In this document: positions 8,921 to 16,496 of the stretch, piece after piece | Layout of the letters: each line of letters starts with the position of its first letter | Position numbering within the stretch: the stretch's first letter is position 1 | DNA from: Treponema sp. | Lineage (GTDB): Bacteria; Spirochaetota; Spirochaetia; Treponematales; Breznakiellaceae | Direction of reading: 5' to 3' | DNA: 64,000 nucleotides | Assembly: GCA_031267675.1 (NCBI GenBank) | Contig: JAIRYT010000097.1 | Location: 1-64,000 of the forward strand | Made by a program: the position numbers and the translations under genes | The notes under the pieces: model-generated | What the model saw: the letters and a program-made list of their open reading frames with translations, nothing else | Told to the model about the DNA's origin: nothing | The model's database searches: none

Positions 8921-10258
8921 ATGCGCTATTACAGTACACGGGGAACCGTTTCTGCCGGGTTTGCCCAGGCGGCGCTTTTGGGTCTTGCGGAAGACGGCGG
9001 CCTTTATATACCCGCGGATCTGCCGCGCTATCGCGGCGCGGTAAAAAATTCTCTTGCGGACATGTCGCTGCGCGAAATTGCCTTTGAGACGATAAAACCC
9101 TTTGTCGAAGGCGATATTGAGGATGCGGCGCTGGAAACCCTTGTCGAGGATGCCTTTTCGTTTAAGGCGCCGCTGGTAAACGGCGGAAAATTCGGCGTAG
9201 TGGAATTGTTCCACGGCCCCACCGCCGCTTTTAAGGATTTTGGCGCCCGCTTTATGGCCCGCTCCTTTGCGTATCTGCGCCGGGGGGAACAGCGGCCCCT
9301 GACAATACTGGTGGCGACCTCGGGCGATACCGGCGGGGCGGTCGCCGACGGCTTTTTTAATGTAGAGGGTATTTCGGTTGTCATCCTGTATCCCGCCGGC
9401 CGCGTGTCGGAACTGCAAAAAAAACAGATCGCGGGCCTTGGGGGGAATGTTTCCGCGCTTGAGGTTGACGGGAGCTTTGACGACTGCCAGGCGCTGGTTA
9501 AAGCGGCCTTTAGGGATTCCGCGTTAAAAGAAAAAGAACTATCGTCGGCCAATTCCATAAATATCGCGCGGCTTATTCCCCAGGCGGTGTATTATTCGGC
9601 CGCCGCCGGACGCGCGCTTTCCGGTAAAACCGATCCCGACGAAGAAGCCACGCCACGGTCTTTTTTGCCCGGCGGAAACGCCGGCCTTGAAGCGGGAAAA
9701 AAAATAACTCTGGCTGTTCCCAGCGGAAACTTTGGCAATCTTACCGCAGGACTGTACGCGCGCGCGATGGGAGCACCCATTTCCGGTTTTATTGCGGCGA
9801 CAAACATAAACAAAACAATTCCCGCGTATCTGGAAAACGGCGAATACAAAGCACAGGTTTCAAAGGCGACTATTTCCAACGCGATGGATGTAGGCGCTCC
9901 CAGTAATTTTGAGCGGATGAACGCCCACTGGAATTTGAGCGAGCTGCGCTCGTTAATCCGGGGCATATCAATAGATGATGACCAGACGCGCGCGGTTATT
10001 GGCGCGGTACACAAAGCCCACGGCTACTTTCTTGATCCCCACAGCGCCGTCGGTTGGGCCGCGCTGGAAAAATTACGGCCCAGCGGGCCGCAGGCTGTGC
10101 TTGCTACCGCTCATCCGGCAAAATTCTCCGCAGTGGTAGAGCCGCTTACCGGAACCGTTCCCGTGCCCGAATCAATTAAAAACGCCATGTCGCGCCGGGC
10201 CAGCGTAAAAAATATACCAAACAGCCTGGACGCGCTGCGGGAATTTTTACTGTCATGA
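8921..10258 (+). CDS. thrC: Threonine synthase
   Basis: This PLP enzyme converts O-phosphohomoserine to threonine. The start MRYYSTRG is characteristic of the family. The PLP lysine lies in HGPTAAFKDFGARF (about residue 107), the phosphate-binding loop is VATSGDTGGA, and a later VPSGNFGN motif is also typical. Its 445 residues match the fungal/proteobacterial-like long class of threonine synthases. The ATG at 8921 has no strong ribosome site. It overlaps the secreted nuclease gene by four bases (ATGA), so the two are likely co-transcribed, though a functional link is not obvious. Confidence 0.95.
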   Translation: MRYYSTRGTVSAGFAQAALLGLAEDGGLYIPADLPRYRGAVKNSLADMSLREIAFETIKPFVEGDIEDAALETLVEDAFSFKAPLVNGGKFGVVELFHGPTAAFKDFGARFMARSFAYLRRGEQRPLTILVATSGDTGGAVADGFFNVEGISVVILYPAGRVSELQKKQIAGLGGNVSALEVDGSFDDCQALVKAAFRDSALKEKELSSANSINIARLIPQAVYYSAAAGRALSGKTDPDEEATPRSFLPGGNAGLEAGKKITLAVPSGNFGNLTAGLYARAMGAPISGFIAATNINKTIPAYLENGEYKAQVSKATISNAMDVGAPSNFERMNAHWNLSELRSLIRGISIDDDQTRAVIGAVHKAHGYFLDPHSAVGWAALEKLRPSGPQAVLATAHPAKFSAVVEPLTGTVPVPESIKNAMSRRASVKNIPNSLDALREFLLS

Positions 10259-11007
10259 AGAACGTACGTTTGCCAGTTTTTGGCGTGATAATTGCCGCGT
10301 TCGTTGTGTGCGGATGCGGCAGGGTAAAAGCGCAGATGCCGGACGCCGGTTCCCTGCCGAATGAAGACATAACCGTATATGTTACCGCGTCCGGCGGGCG
10401 CTATCACCGGGACGGTTGTAGTTCGCTTCGTTCCTCGCGCATTCTCGTTTCGTTATCCGATGCCGCCGCTGGGTATACCGCGTGTTCAATCTGTAAACCG
10501 CCTGTTCCCGCGACGGTAAAAGCGCGTAATCCGGCGGAGTTCTATCGCGTCAATGTGGAAGAACCTGTTTCGTTTGCCCGTGTCGAAATAACGCGGCTTT
10601 TGCCGGTCAGCGTAATCGATCATGTGGACGGTGATACCGTACGGGTGCGCATTGACAATCCGCCGGACGGCTTAAAGGTGGTGGAAACAATACGCCTTAT
10701 TGGCGTTGATACGCCGGAAACGGTACATCCGCGCCGCACGGTAGAAGCGTTTGGCGTAGAGGCAAGTAATTTTACCAAAAGCCGCCTTTTGGGAACGACG
10801 GCCTATCTGGCGTTTGATTGGGATCTTCGCGATAAGTATAACCGCCTGCTTGCCTATATCTATACCGGCGGCGGTCTTTGCCACAACGCCGAAATTATCC
10901 GCGCCGGTTACGGCCACGCGTATACCCGCTTTAGTTTTTATTTTATGGAAGAATTCCGCGCCATTGAACGCGAAGCCCGCGAAGCAAAACGCGGCCTGTG
11001 GGGATAA
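10255..11007 (+). CDS. Secreted thermonuclease-like (SNase) protein with a Cys/His N-terminal motif
   Basis: A 250-residue exported protein. The N-terminus is a signal peptide with possible lipobox (VVCGC near residue 20). Residues about 38-80 carry YHRDGCSSL and YTACSICKPP, a His-Cys...Cys-x2-Cys pattern like that found in Ada-type or nuclease-linked metal-binding modules. The SNase fold follows, with VIDHVDGDTVRV, the active-site-like IRLIGVDTPE near 145 and DKYNRLLAYIY near 205. It should cut nucleic acid outside the cytoplasm, perhaps for nucleotide scavenging. It overlaps thrC by four bases. Confidence 0.85.
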   Translation: MKNVRLPVFGVIIAAFVVCGCGRVKAQMPDAGSLPNEDITVYVTASGGRYHRDGCSSLRSSRILVSLSDAAAGYTACSICKPPVPATVKARNPAEFYRVNVEEPVSFARVEITRLLPVSVIDHVDGDTVRVRIDNPPDGLKVVETIRLIGVDTPETVHPRRTVEAFGVEASNFTKSRLLGTTAYLAFDWDLRDKYNRLLAYIYTGGGLCHNAEIIRAGYGHAYTRFSFYFMEEFRAIEREAREAKRGLWG

Positions 11008-11055
11008 CTGCCAAAACCCGCTGGATATGCTATACTTAAGCCGTAGGAGCGTAAT

Positions 11056-11268
11056 ATGGCCGCATATAAAGTTTTGTTAGCCTGGGATAAAGATGCCTAT
11101 GTATGGCTTGCATCCAGCAGGGATGTACCGGGACTTGCCCTGGAAGCAGGTTCTCTTGATGTTCTTATGGAACGCGTAAAGTATGCGGTTCCTGATTTAC
11201 TTGGTCTTAAAAACACGGATATTAAAATCGACTTTAGGGCAGAATGCTTGACCGAGATTCATGTGTAA
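11056..11268 (+). CDS. HicB-like antitoxin (DUF1902 type)
   Basis: A 70-residue protein whose start (YKVLLAWDKDAYVWLASSRDVPGLAL) matches the small HicB-like DUF1902 fold, in which a partial RNase H-like domain masks the HicA toxin. TAGGAG precedes the ATG at a good distance, and a TATACT -10 box lies at 11031-11036. It overlaps the next gene by one base (TAATG), so the two products are made together. The order antitoxin then toxin is usual for DUF1902 pairs and opposite to classical hicAB. No DNA-binding tail is visible, so autoregulation may be absent. Confidence 0.75.
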   Translation: MAAYKVLLAWDKDAYVWLASSRDVPGLALEAGSLDVLMERVKYAVPDLLGLKNTDIKIDFRAECLTEIHV

Positions 11269-11462
11269 TGGCGGAATATGAAAAGAAAGTCAGGGAAGTC
11301 CTGAAACAGTACGGCTTTATTTTTCACCACCACGGCAGAGGCGATCATGACGTATGGTTTAATGCCGGTGTCAATATTAAAGTGACGGTGGATGGTAAAA
11401 TAAAATCCCGCCACATGGCAAACCAGATTATGAAAGAAGCACATATAAATCATCGTTTTTAA
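11268..11462 (+). CDS. hicA: HicA-like mRNA interferase toxin
   Basis: A 64-residue protein with a double-stranded-RNA-binding-like fold. It has the family pattern of a GF hydrophobic strand, a His-rich turn (FHHHGRGDHDVWF), a strand (INIKVTVDGKIKSRHM) and a terminal helix (ANQIMKEAHI). The catalytic His is expected among the HHHGRGDH residues. The ATG at 11268 overlaps the antitoxin stop. Start chosen because it gives the usual HicA length; an upstream in-frame ATG lies inside the antitoxin gene. Confidence 0.75.
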   Translation: MAEYEKKVREVLKQYGFIFHHHGRGDHDVWFNAGVNIKVTVDGKIKSRHMANQIMKEAHINHRF

Positions 11463-11477
11463 AGCAGCAGCCTTTGT

Positions 11478-11512
11478 AAAAAACTGTCCGGTGAATGCCG
11501 GACAGTTTTTTT
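11478..11512. terminator. Bidirectional terminator between hicA and the permease gene
   Basis: AAAAACTGTCCGG pairs with CCGGACAGTTTTT around a short loop, with T-runs on both strands. It lies between two convergent genes and can serve both. Confidence 0.85.
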
Positions 11513-11524
11513 AGACAGTTATGT

Positions 11525-12820
11525 TTACACCAGTTTAATAAAAAACCAAAACACAAAGAATAGAAAAAGCACCAGGGCGATGGGCGAAATATCTTTAAGG
11601 CGCAGGGTGAGCGCTTTAAGAAGCACATACGAAACAATACCAATAACAATGCCCTGGGCAATGCTGTAGGAAAAAGGCATCATGACAATGGTAAGAAAAG
11701 CGGGTATGCCTTCTGTGGGGTCACGAAAATCAATTTCGGTAACCGACTGCATCATTAAAAAGCCTACCAGAATTAACGCGGGCGCGGTTGCCGCACCGGG
11801 AACAATGGAAAAAACCGGCCACATGAATAACGCGGCAATAAAAAGCAGCCCGGTAAAAATAGAGGCTAACCCGGTACGTCCGCCGGCGGCGACACCGGCA
11901 GAGCTTTCTACATAACTTGTTACCGTTGAGGTGCCCAGCGCGGCTCCGGCTACCGTGCCGATGGCGTCGGCAAGCAGCGCCTGTTTGACGCGGGGAATAT
12001 CGCCTTCGCGGTTAATAAGGCCGGCCTCGGTAGCCACTCCCACCAGCGTTCCCACCGTGTCAAAAATATCAACAAAAAGAAACGTAAAAAATACCGCAAA
12101 AAATTCAAATGTAATAATGTTGGAAAATTCAAATTTGGCAAAAAGCGGCGCGGAGGGAAGACTAAAAAAGGTAAAATGCTCCGGCAGACTGGTAATGCCC
12201 ATGGGAATACCCAAAAGCGTGGTTATAAAAATTCCAAGCAAAATGGAACCAGGCACCCGGTTGGAATACAGTACAATGGTGATCACCACGCCAACAAGCG
12301 CCAGCAGCGGCGGACCCGAGGTAATTTTTGCAAGTCCTACTATGGTGCCGGTATTATTTACCACAATACCCGCGTTGGAAAAACCAATAAGGCAGATAAA
12401 AAGCCCTATGCCCACGGCGACAGCCCGTTTTAGATTTGGCGGAATTGCCTTTATAATTAGTTCCCGCACATTAAACAGCGAAATCACTATAAAAAGAATG
12501 CCTTCAAGGAATACCGCCGTAAGCGCAAGCTGCCAGCTGTATCCCATTCCCAACACCACAGTGTAGGTAAAAAACGCGTTAAGACCCATTCCGGGCGCAA
12601 GCGCTACCGGCAAATTTGCCAGCAAAGCCATGGCCAGCGTGGCAATTGCCGATGCAAGCGCGGTAGCGGTAAAAACACCTCCCGCGTCCATGCCCGTTTT
12701 ACCAAGCATCTCGGGGTTTACGGCCAAAATGTAGGCCATGGTAAGGAAGGTCGTTATACCCGCCGCCAGTTCGCGCGAAACCGTACTTTGCCGCTCACGC
12801 AGTTTAAAAAGCTTTTCCAC
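11525..12820 (-). CDS. NCS2-family purine (adenine/guanine/hypoxanthine) permease
   Basis: A 431-residue inner-membrane protein with about 12-14 hydrophobic segments. Signature stretches of the AzgA/PbuG branch are present: ELAAGITTFLTMAYILAVNP at the N-terminus, APGMGLNAFFTY near 75, VDIFDTVGTLVGVATEAGL near 250 and GTSTVTSYVESSAGVAAGG near 290. It should import purine bases with protons. Translation starts at a GTG (12818-12820) with GAAGGAG seven bases upstream. The leader region contains no purine riboswitch that I can see, but holds copies of two dispersed repeats. Confidence 0.9.
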   Translation of the reverse strand: MEKLFKLRERQSTVSRELAAGITTFLTMAYILAVNPEMLGKTGMDAGGVFTATALASAIATLAMALLANLPVALAPGMGLNAFFTYTVVLGMGYSWQLALTAVFLEGILFIVISLFNVRELIIKAIPPNLKRAVAVGIGLFICLIGFSNAGIVVNNTGTIVGLAKITSGPPLLALVGVVITIVLYSNRVPGSILLGIFITTLLGIPMGITSLPEHFTFFSLPSAPLFAKFEFSNIITFEFFAVFFTFLFVDIFDTVGTLVGVATEAGLINREGDIPRVKQALLADAIGTVAGAALGTSTVTSYVESSAGVAAGGRTGLASIFTGLLFIAALFMWPVFSIVPGAATAPALILVGFLMMQSVTEIDFRDPTEGIPAFLTIVMMPFSYSIAQGIVIGIVSYVLLKALTLRLKDISPIALVLFLFFVFWFFIKLV

Positions 12821-12846
12821 CTGTTACTCCTTCTGTGCAATAAATT

Positions 12847-12940
12847 TATTCCAGCACTGCAAGTTTTTAACGATACCATACGGAATCATCGTTTTGCTTA
12901 CGAAAGAACAATAGCGGAAAAGATAAGGAATGACAACAAT
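12847..12940. repeat. 94-bp dispersed direct repeat, copy A
   Basis: Gap-free match, about 80 of 94 bases by eye, to 16326-16419 in the same orientation. It begins TATTCCAGCAC and ends GGAATGACAACAAT. The last third is almost identical between copies. Confidence 0.85.
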
Positions 12941-12978
12941 ACAAGAAGTGAAGAAATGCACCGCAATGAACCGAGGAA

Positions 12979-13055
12979 GGAGCGTTCCCCAGCGAAGCGG
13001 CGCGACTGACCCAGGCGAACGGAGGCCGAGCCGCCTGCCGGCGAAGCGTAAACAG
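12979..13055 (+). repeat. GC-rich inverted repeat, left copy
   Basis: Matches the reverse complement of 13639-13721 with high identity. Shared blocks include GGAGCGTTCCC, CGCGACTGACCCAG, GGAGGCCGAGCCG and GGCGAAGCGTAAACAG. Together the two copies bracket the AT-rich gene at 13179-13607. Confidence 0.85.
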
Positions 13056-13178
13056 CAGGAACGTTAGGCGCAATGGCGATAAAACTGGTATGATGATTAT
13101 ATATTTTTGAATATTTCATTAAACATTATATCAACACTGGTATTGACAATATTTAACTAATACCATATAATTTTCACT

Positions 13179-13607
13179 ATGAAAAGATGCATAATTATTT
13201 TGTCCTTATTTATAATTCAAAATCAAATTTTTCCCGAAGAAGAACATTTCTACAATTTTTCTAATGGTGTAATGGAAAAATTGCAATATGCAAGAGAATT
13301 ATGCATTATGGATGAAACCGGTGTATACACAGGGAATGATCATAATTTAATTGTTGAAGAATATGAAAATTATTTATTAGGTACAAAGGACGAAATATTG
13401 AATTATATAAATACTTATAAGGAAAGGCAATCTATAAATGAATTATTAAAAATAATTATTTTTGAAATAGAAAAAATAGAAAATGGTATTAAAGATAGTA
13501 TTCCTGAAATAGATTCAATTGAAATAATGGAAAATATTGACTTGATGCAAAATATCATGATGAGTATATATGTAATAAAATATTATGAAAATATATTAGA
13601 CGGTTAA
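13179..13607 (+). CDS. AT-rich small secreted protein of unknown function
   Basis: A 142-residue protein with an N-terminal hydrophobic signal (MKRCIIILSLFIIQNQIF) and a mostly helical, acidic mature part rich in Ile, Glu, Asn and Lys. I recognise no family. The gene is strikingly AT-rich (about a quarter G+C by eye) against neighbours near one half, and codon choice follows that bias. It sits between inverted copies of a GC-rich repeat. Both facts suggest recent acquisition. No strong ribosome site is visible. There is no transposase nearby. Confidence 0.6.
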   Translation: MKRCIIILSLFIIQNQIFPEEEHFYNFSNGVMEKLQYARELCIMDETGVYTGNDHNLIVEEYENYLLGTKDEILNYINTYKERQSINELLKIIIFEIEKIENGIKDSIPEIDSIEIMENIDLMQNIMMSIYVIKYYENILDG

Positions 13608-13638
13608 TTATATAAAAATCGTACTGCGCATAACAGGT

Positions 13639-13721
13639 CTGTTTACGCTTCGCCGCCATGGACGGCTCGGCCTCCACTCGGCTGGGTCAGTCGCGCCCCG
13701 GCTCCGCTGGGGGAACGCTCC
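13639..13721 (-). repeat. GC-rich inverted repeat, right copy
   Basis: Reverse-complement partner of 12979-13055, six bases longer through small insertions. It is followed on the plus strand by two hairpins (13739-13755 and 13757-13783) that may belong to the same element, although the left copy lacks them. Confidence 0.85.
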
Positions 13722-13756
13722 ATTCCCACGCCGTTGCTCCGGCACATTTTGCCGGC

Positions 13757-13783
13757 CCTGGTCTTTGCTGCGCAAAGACCAGG
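13757..13783. other. Perfect 11-bp hairpin next to a promoter
   Basis: CCTGGTCTTTG pairs with CAAAGACCAGG around a five-base loop. It is not followed by a T-run on either strand, so it is not a typical terminator. It touches the -35 box of the next promoter and could be an operator or the end of the repeat element. Confidence 0.5.
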
Positions 13784-13812
13784 TTGACAAAAATTTTTAA
13801 ATGGATTATATT
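13784..13812 (+). promoter_or_regulatory. Near-consensus sigma-70 promoter for the VOC gene
   Basis: TTGACA (13784-13789), a 17-base AT-rich spacer, TATATT (13807-13812). It points at the gene starting at 13866 and directly follows the hairpin. Confidence 0.75.
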
Positions 13813-13865
13813 ATTTTATGGAATTACACATGAATTGTGTATAGTAAAATCAGGGAGAAATCACA

Positions 13866-14240
13866 ATGAACTCTATCGCATATTTTGAAATTCAATCTTC
13901 AAATTTAGAGCGGGAAGCAAACTTTTATCGTACAGTTTTTGGCTGGAAAATCACCAAAGACGATTCAATGCCTATCAAATATTATAGGATAGAGACAGAC
14001 GGTATTCAAGGCGCATTATTAGAACGGCCCGCAGATGTAGTCCCAATGAGTGGAACAAATGCGTTTACTTGCTCAATAGAGGTTGTAAACTTTGATGAAA
14101 CGGCAAAAATAATTTTATCCAATGGGGGAATAGTCGCCGTACCAAAAATGCCAATACCAGGCAGGTGTTGGGAAGGTTATTTTTTAGATCCTGATCAAAA
14201 TGCATTTGGAATATTTGAAGTGAATGAAAATGCAAAATAA
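13866..14240 (+). CDS. VOC (glyoxalase/bleomycin-resistance/dioxygenase) family protein
   Basis: A 124-residue small metalloenzyme-fold protein with the two beta-alpha-beta-beta-beta modules of the vicinal oxygen chelate superfamily. The first module has YFEIQSSNLEREANFYRTVFGW and the second FLDPDQNAFGIFE, with likely metal ligands Glu9 and a Glu near the C-terminus. GGGAGA precedes the ATG. Such proteins range from glyoxalase-like enzymes to antibiotic-binding proteins, and the substrate cannot be told. It is served by its own near-consensus promoter within the accessory patch. Confidence 0.8.
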   Translation: MNSIAYFEIQSSNLEREANFYRTVFGWKITKDDSMPIKYYRIETDGIQGALLERPADVVPMSGTNAFTCSIEVVNFDETAKIILSNGGIVAVPKMPIPGRCWEGYFLDPDQNAFGIFEVNENAK

Positions 14241-14401
14241 TAATAATGAACGGCGGAGGGAACGGTTACCTGACAATTAGGGCTGTCCAGGCCGGGGTTT
14301 GCTCGATATTTAGGCGGTTGGATGGTTAATCAACCCTTCTTCCGACTAACACCGCTATTTTATACACTTAAAATATTTATTGAAATTTTAATAAAAACTG
14401 G

Positions 14402-14430
14402 TTGACAAATACGCATAGATTACATATATT
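14402..14430 (+). promoter_or_regulatory. Near-consensus sigma-70 promoter before a broken antitoxin gene
   Basis: TTGACA (14402-14407), 17 bases, TATATT (14425-14430). A GGAGG (14439-14443) and a GTG start (14449) follow at normal distances, so the expression signals have outlived the reading frame. Confidence 0.7.
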
Positions 14431-14448
14431 ATACGCATGGAGGATATT

Positions 14449-14600
14449 GTGAATAGAAAATTGACTCTAAGTTTAGATTCCAATGTCGTGGATTTTGCCC
14501 ATGCTTTTTCTAAAAGACACAATATACGGCATATTTGAAGGTGCGGACACTCCAAATAAAAAAGAATTGAGGGGAACTACGATGCTAAAACTCTTTTTCA
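14449..14600 (+). pseudogene. Truncated antitoxin-like gene (DUF6364/ribbon-helix type)
   Basis: From GTG at 14449, preceded by GGAGG, 29 codons read NRKLTLSLDSNVVDFAHAFSKRHN and stop at 14536-14538. The opening strand-and-helix resembles small antitoxins with the NxKLTLSLD start. In the next frame, directly across the stop, the sequence continues IFEGADTPNKKELRG, which looks like the C-terminal tail of the same kind of protein. I infer an internal deletion with a frameshift. No matching toxin gene remains: the next frames belong to the minus strand. The family name is from pattern memory and is tentative. Confidence 0.5.
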
Positions 14601-15194
14601 AAAACAAAATACATTGGCGCCCATAAGTCTTTATAGGTAAATGGTTCCGTTACTAAACTGCAAATAATATCATTACCTTGAATCTTAACTCGAACACCGC
14701 CCAAAACTAATGCTACTCCAGAAAAACCATCGATACGAATGGTTTGCAATACTTTACTCGAATAAAATGTTCTAAAATTTATTTTTGCCAAATTTTCGAT
14801 GTAAACAACTATCTCTTCATCGGGAAAAATTTCAATAACATAATCGAGATCACGTAAAATTGCTTTTTCGAAAAGATAAATATAAGAGTGCACATAGGGG
14901 CCATCCATGGTTTTTATCTCTACAACAGAGTTTCCATACCATTTTACTTCTGGATCCCCTTACATCAATTTCTAAAGAAAAAAGTTCGTTTTCTTCAAAA
15001 CCATTGGCATAGAATACATGCCTGTCAATTACGGCTAAATCCCTGCGGCAAAGTTTATTTTCTCCGTTGGGAGAAATAAATTCCCATTCTACAGCAGATT
15101 CATCAGAAAACAAACGGTATGGAAAACACAAGAAAAAGAAAAATAATGTTCCAAATAAAAAATATTTCTTTACATTATGGTCACTCATTAACAT
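14585..15194 (-). pseudogene. Secreted protein of unknown function, broken by a single-base frameshift
   Basis: Two overlapping minus-strand frames make sense only if joined. The upstream one (15194 to about 14960) has a signal peptide (KKYFLFGTLFFFFLCFPY) and a strand-rich start. The downstream one (about 14950 to 14585) continues VEIKTMDGPYVHSYIYLFEK. The frames meet at a run of four C on the plus strand (14956-14959); removing one base gives a continuous protein of about 202 residues through DPEVKWYGNS. AAAAGGAGA lies before the ATG. It could be a real recent pseudogene, a phase-variable tract, or a sequencing error. No family recognised. Confidence 0.65.
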
Positions 15195-15310
15195 GCCGAT
15201 TCTCCTTTTTTCCGCGCGTCTTTATAGTACCAGCCCTGACCTGAAAAATCTTTTACGGGCTCTCGGGTAGTTTCGTTGTAATAGCCGACTGTCTTTTCAA
15301 CGCCCTTCAT
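15188..15310 (-). CDS. Possible 40-residue protein coupled to the PLD nuclease gene
   Basis: An ATG at 15310 overlaps the 3' end of the PLD-family gene in another frame and runs 40 codons to 15188, overlapping the start of the next gene. The product (starts MKGVEKTVGYYNE, contains DFSGQGWYYKDARKK) is polar and has a protein-like composition, but I recognise no family. Its tight overlap on both sides suggests translational coupling. It may equally be a remnant of a longer gene. Confidence 0.3.
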   Translation of the reverse strand: MKGVEKTVGYYNETTREPVKDFSGQGWYYKDARKKGESAC

Positions 15311-16223
15311 AGCTTTTTGCCTTTCCTGTTAATGTATAAAGTCCTCTGCCCGTTCTTTCGAACAGGCTCATGCTGTCTTTATGCTTACTCTTGCATTCAT
15401 GTTTATTTAATTCTCCGCGTATGGAATTTTTTATAGTATCCATCTTCATTGGAATATTTCTATCGATCAATCGTCTGGGAATTTCTTCATAGATTGAATC
15501 AAGAGAAACTTCCTGTTCGCCTTTTTTATTTTGCTCCTTTATGAATTCGATAATCATTTTCTTTAATGACGGGGCTGCTCCCGGCAGCTTTGCCTCTTCA
15601 TCTTTTAGAAATTGCAATTCAGTTTGAATGGATTTGTCGGTTAAACCGTCCGATTTTTCAATTTCTTTTTTAATATCACCGTAGCGGAGTATATAATCTT
15701 TGCTTGGGTTAAAAACGCTGTCGGTGTATTTTATTTCGTTATAGATTGCCTCCAACTGCGAATAGTACTTGGGCGTATCTTCGCGAAAAATGCTGTTAAC
15801 TTCAAAATTGGAGGTAAGCCCTCCGCCGGTAAGATTTGACGAACCAATTATCGAAGTATATTTAGTGTTGCGGGACAATGCGGTTTCAAACAGATACACC
15901 TTTGGATGAAATACTAAATCGTTATGGTTGTCTCGCTTGTCACCGAAACAATAAAACTTAAAATTCTTTTGGCTGCTCTCAATATCTTTTAACGCAAACA
16001 GCGCGTTTGAATCGGTTGTCTTGAAATCAAGTCCTACTATTATTTCAATTTTTGCGTTATTTTCACGCAACGCATAATCAAGTGATTTGTAAATCGCATC
16101 TATCCCTGTCCGCCGCAGGAATGCCACGGCGATTTGCGCTTTAGTGCTTTCAATGAGTTCGCTTTTTAGGACATCGGAAAGCGGATAGTTCGTATTTGAT
16201 AGTATTTGTATCTTTGTCGCCAT
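15297..16223 (-). CDS. PLD-superfamily nuclease-like protein with C-terminal winged-helix-like region
   Basis: A 308-residue cytoplasmic protein. Residues about 1-165 form a phospholipase-D-like domain: VAFLRRTGIDAIY, then the catalytic half-motif HPKVYLFE with the partner residues IIGSSNLTGGGLTSNFE. Only one H-x-K copy is present, so a dimer would make the active site, as in Nuc and BfiI-type nucleases. After a helical linker, residues about 230-300 (VSLDSIYEEIPRRLIDRN to FERTGRGLYTLTG) resemble HARE-HTH or restriction-linked winged helices. That points to DNA binding and perhaps a defence role. Start 16223 gives a normal PLD N-terminus. Exact target unknown. Confidence 0.75.
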   Translation of the reverse strand: MATKIQILSNTNYPLSDVLKSELIESTKAQIAVAFLRRTGIDAIYKSLDYALRENNAKIEIIVGLDFKTTDSNALFALKDIESSQKNFKFYCFGDKRDNHNDLVFHPKVYLFETALSRNTKYTSIIGSSNLTGGGLTSNFEVNSIFREDTPKYYSQLEAIYNEIKYTDSVFNPSKDYILRYGDIKKEIEKSDGLTDKSIQTELQFLKDEEAKLPGAAPSLKKMIIEFIKEQNKKGEQEVSLDSIYEEIPRRLIDRNIPMKMDTIKNSIRGELNKHECKSKHKDSMSLFERTGRGLYTLTGKAKSYEGR

Positions 16224-16325
16224 TTATGCCGCTAATCCTTTTTGGTGATGTTTTGAGCAGAGGATGTGGAAATAGCGAATGACCGTATCCGCATAACCTG
16301 CATAATTCCTTCTAGGCAAGAAAAA

Positions 16326-16419
16326 TATTCCAGCACAGCAAGTTTTTGGCGATACCGTAAGATACAACCGTTTTGCCCACGAAAGAACAATAGCTGAAAA
16401 GATAAGGAATGACAACAAT
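16326..16419. repeat. 94-bp dispersed direct repeat, copy B
   Basis: Partner of 12847-12940, same orientation and same length. It lies between the PLD-family gene and the start of the large lipoprotein operon. The two copies bracket the whole accessory patch. Confidence 0.85.
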
Positions 16420-16496
16420 GAAAAAATGGCGAAAAAATGGAAATATTACAGAAACAGGTATATAGTACCGATATAGAGGCCAACGGTTTTACGGCG

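Larger units (their letters stand above)
12821..13178. other. Intergenic region rich in dispersed repeats
   Basis: About 360 bases without a credible gene. It holds one copy of the 94-bp direct repeat (12847-12940), one copy of the GC-rich inverted repeat (12979-13055) and then an AT-rich stretch leading into the secreted-protein gene. Short open frames on the minus strand here share residues with frames in the second repeat copy only because the DNA is repeated. Confidence 0.7.

Noticed and set aside
12821-13100. Possible purine riboswitch upstream of the purine permease
   Set aside because: I looked for the conserved junction and loop segments of purine and PRPP-type aptamers on the minus strand and found none; the region is made of dispersed repeats.
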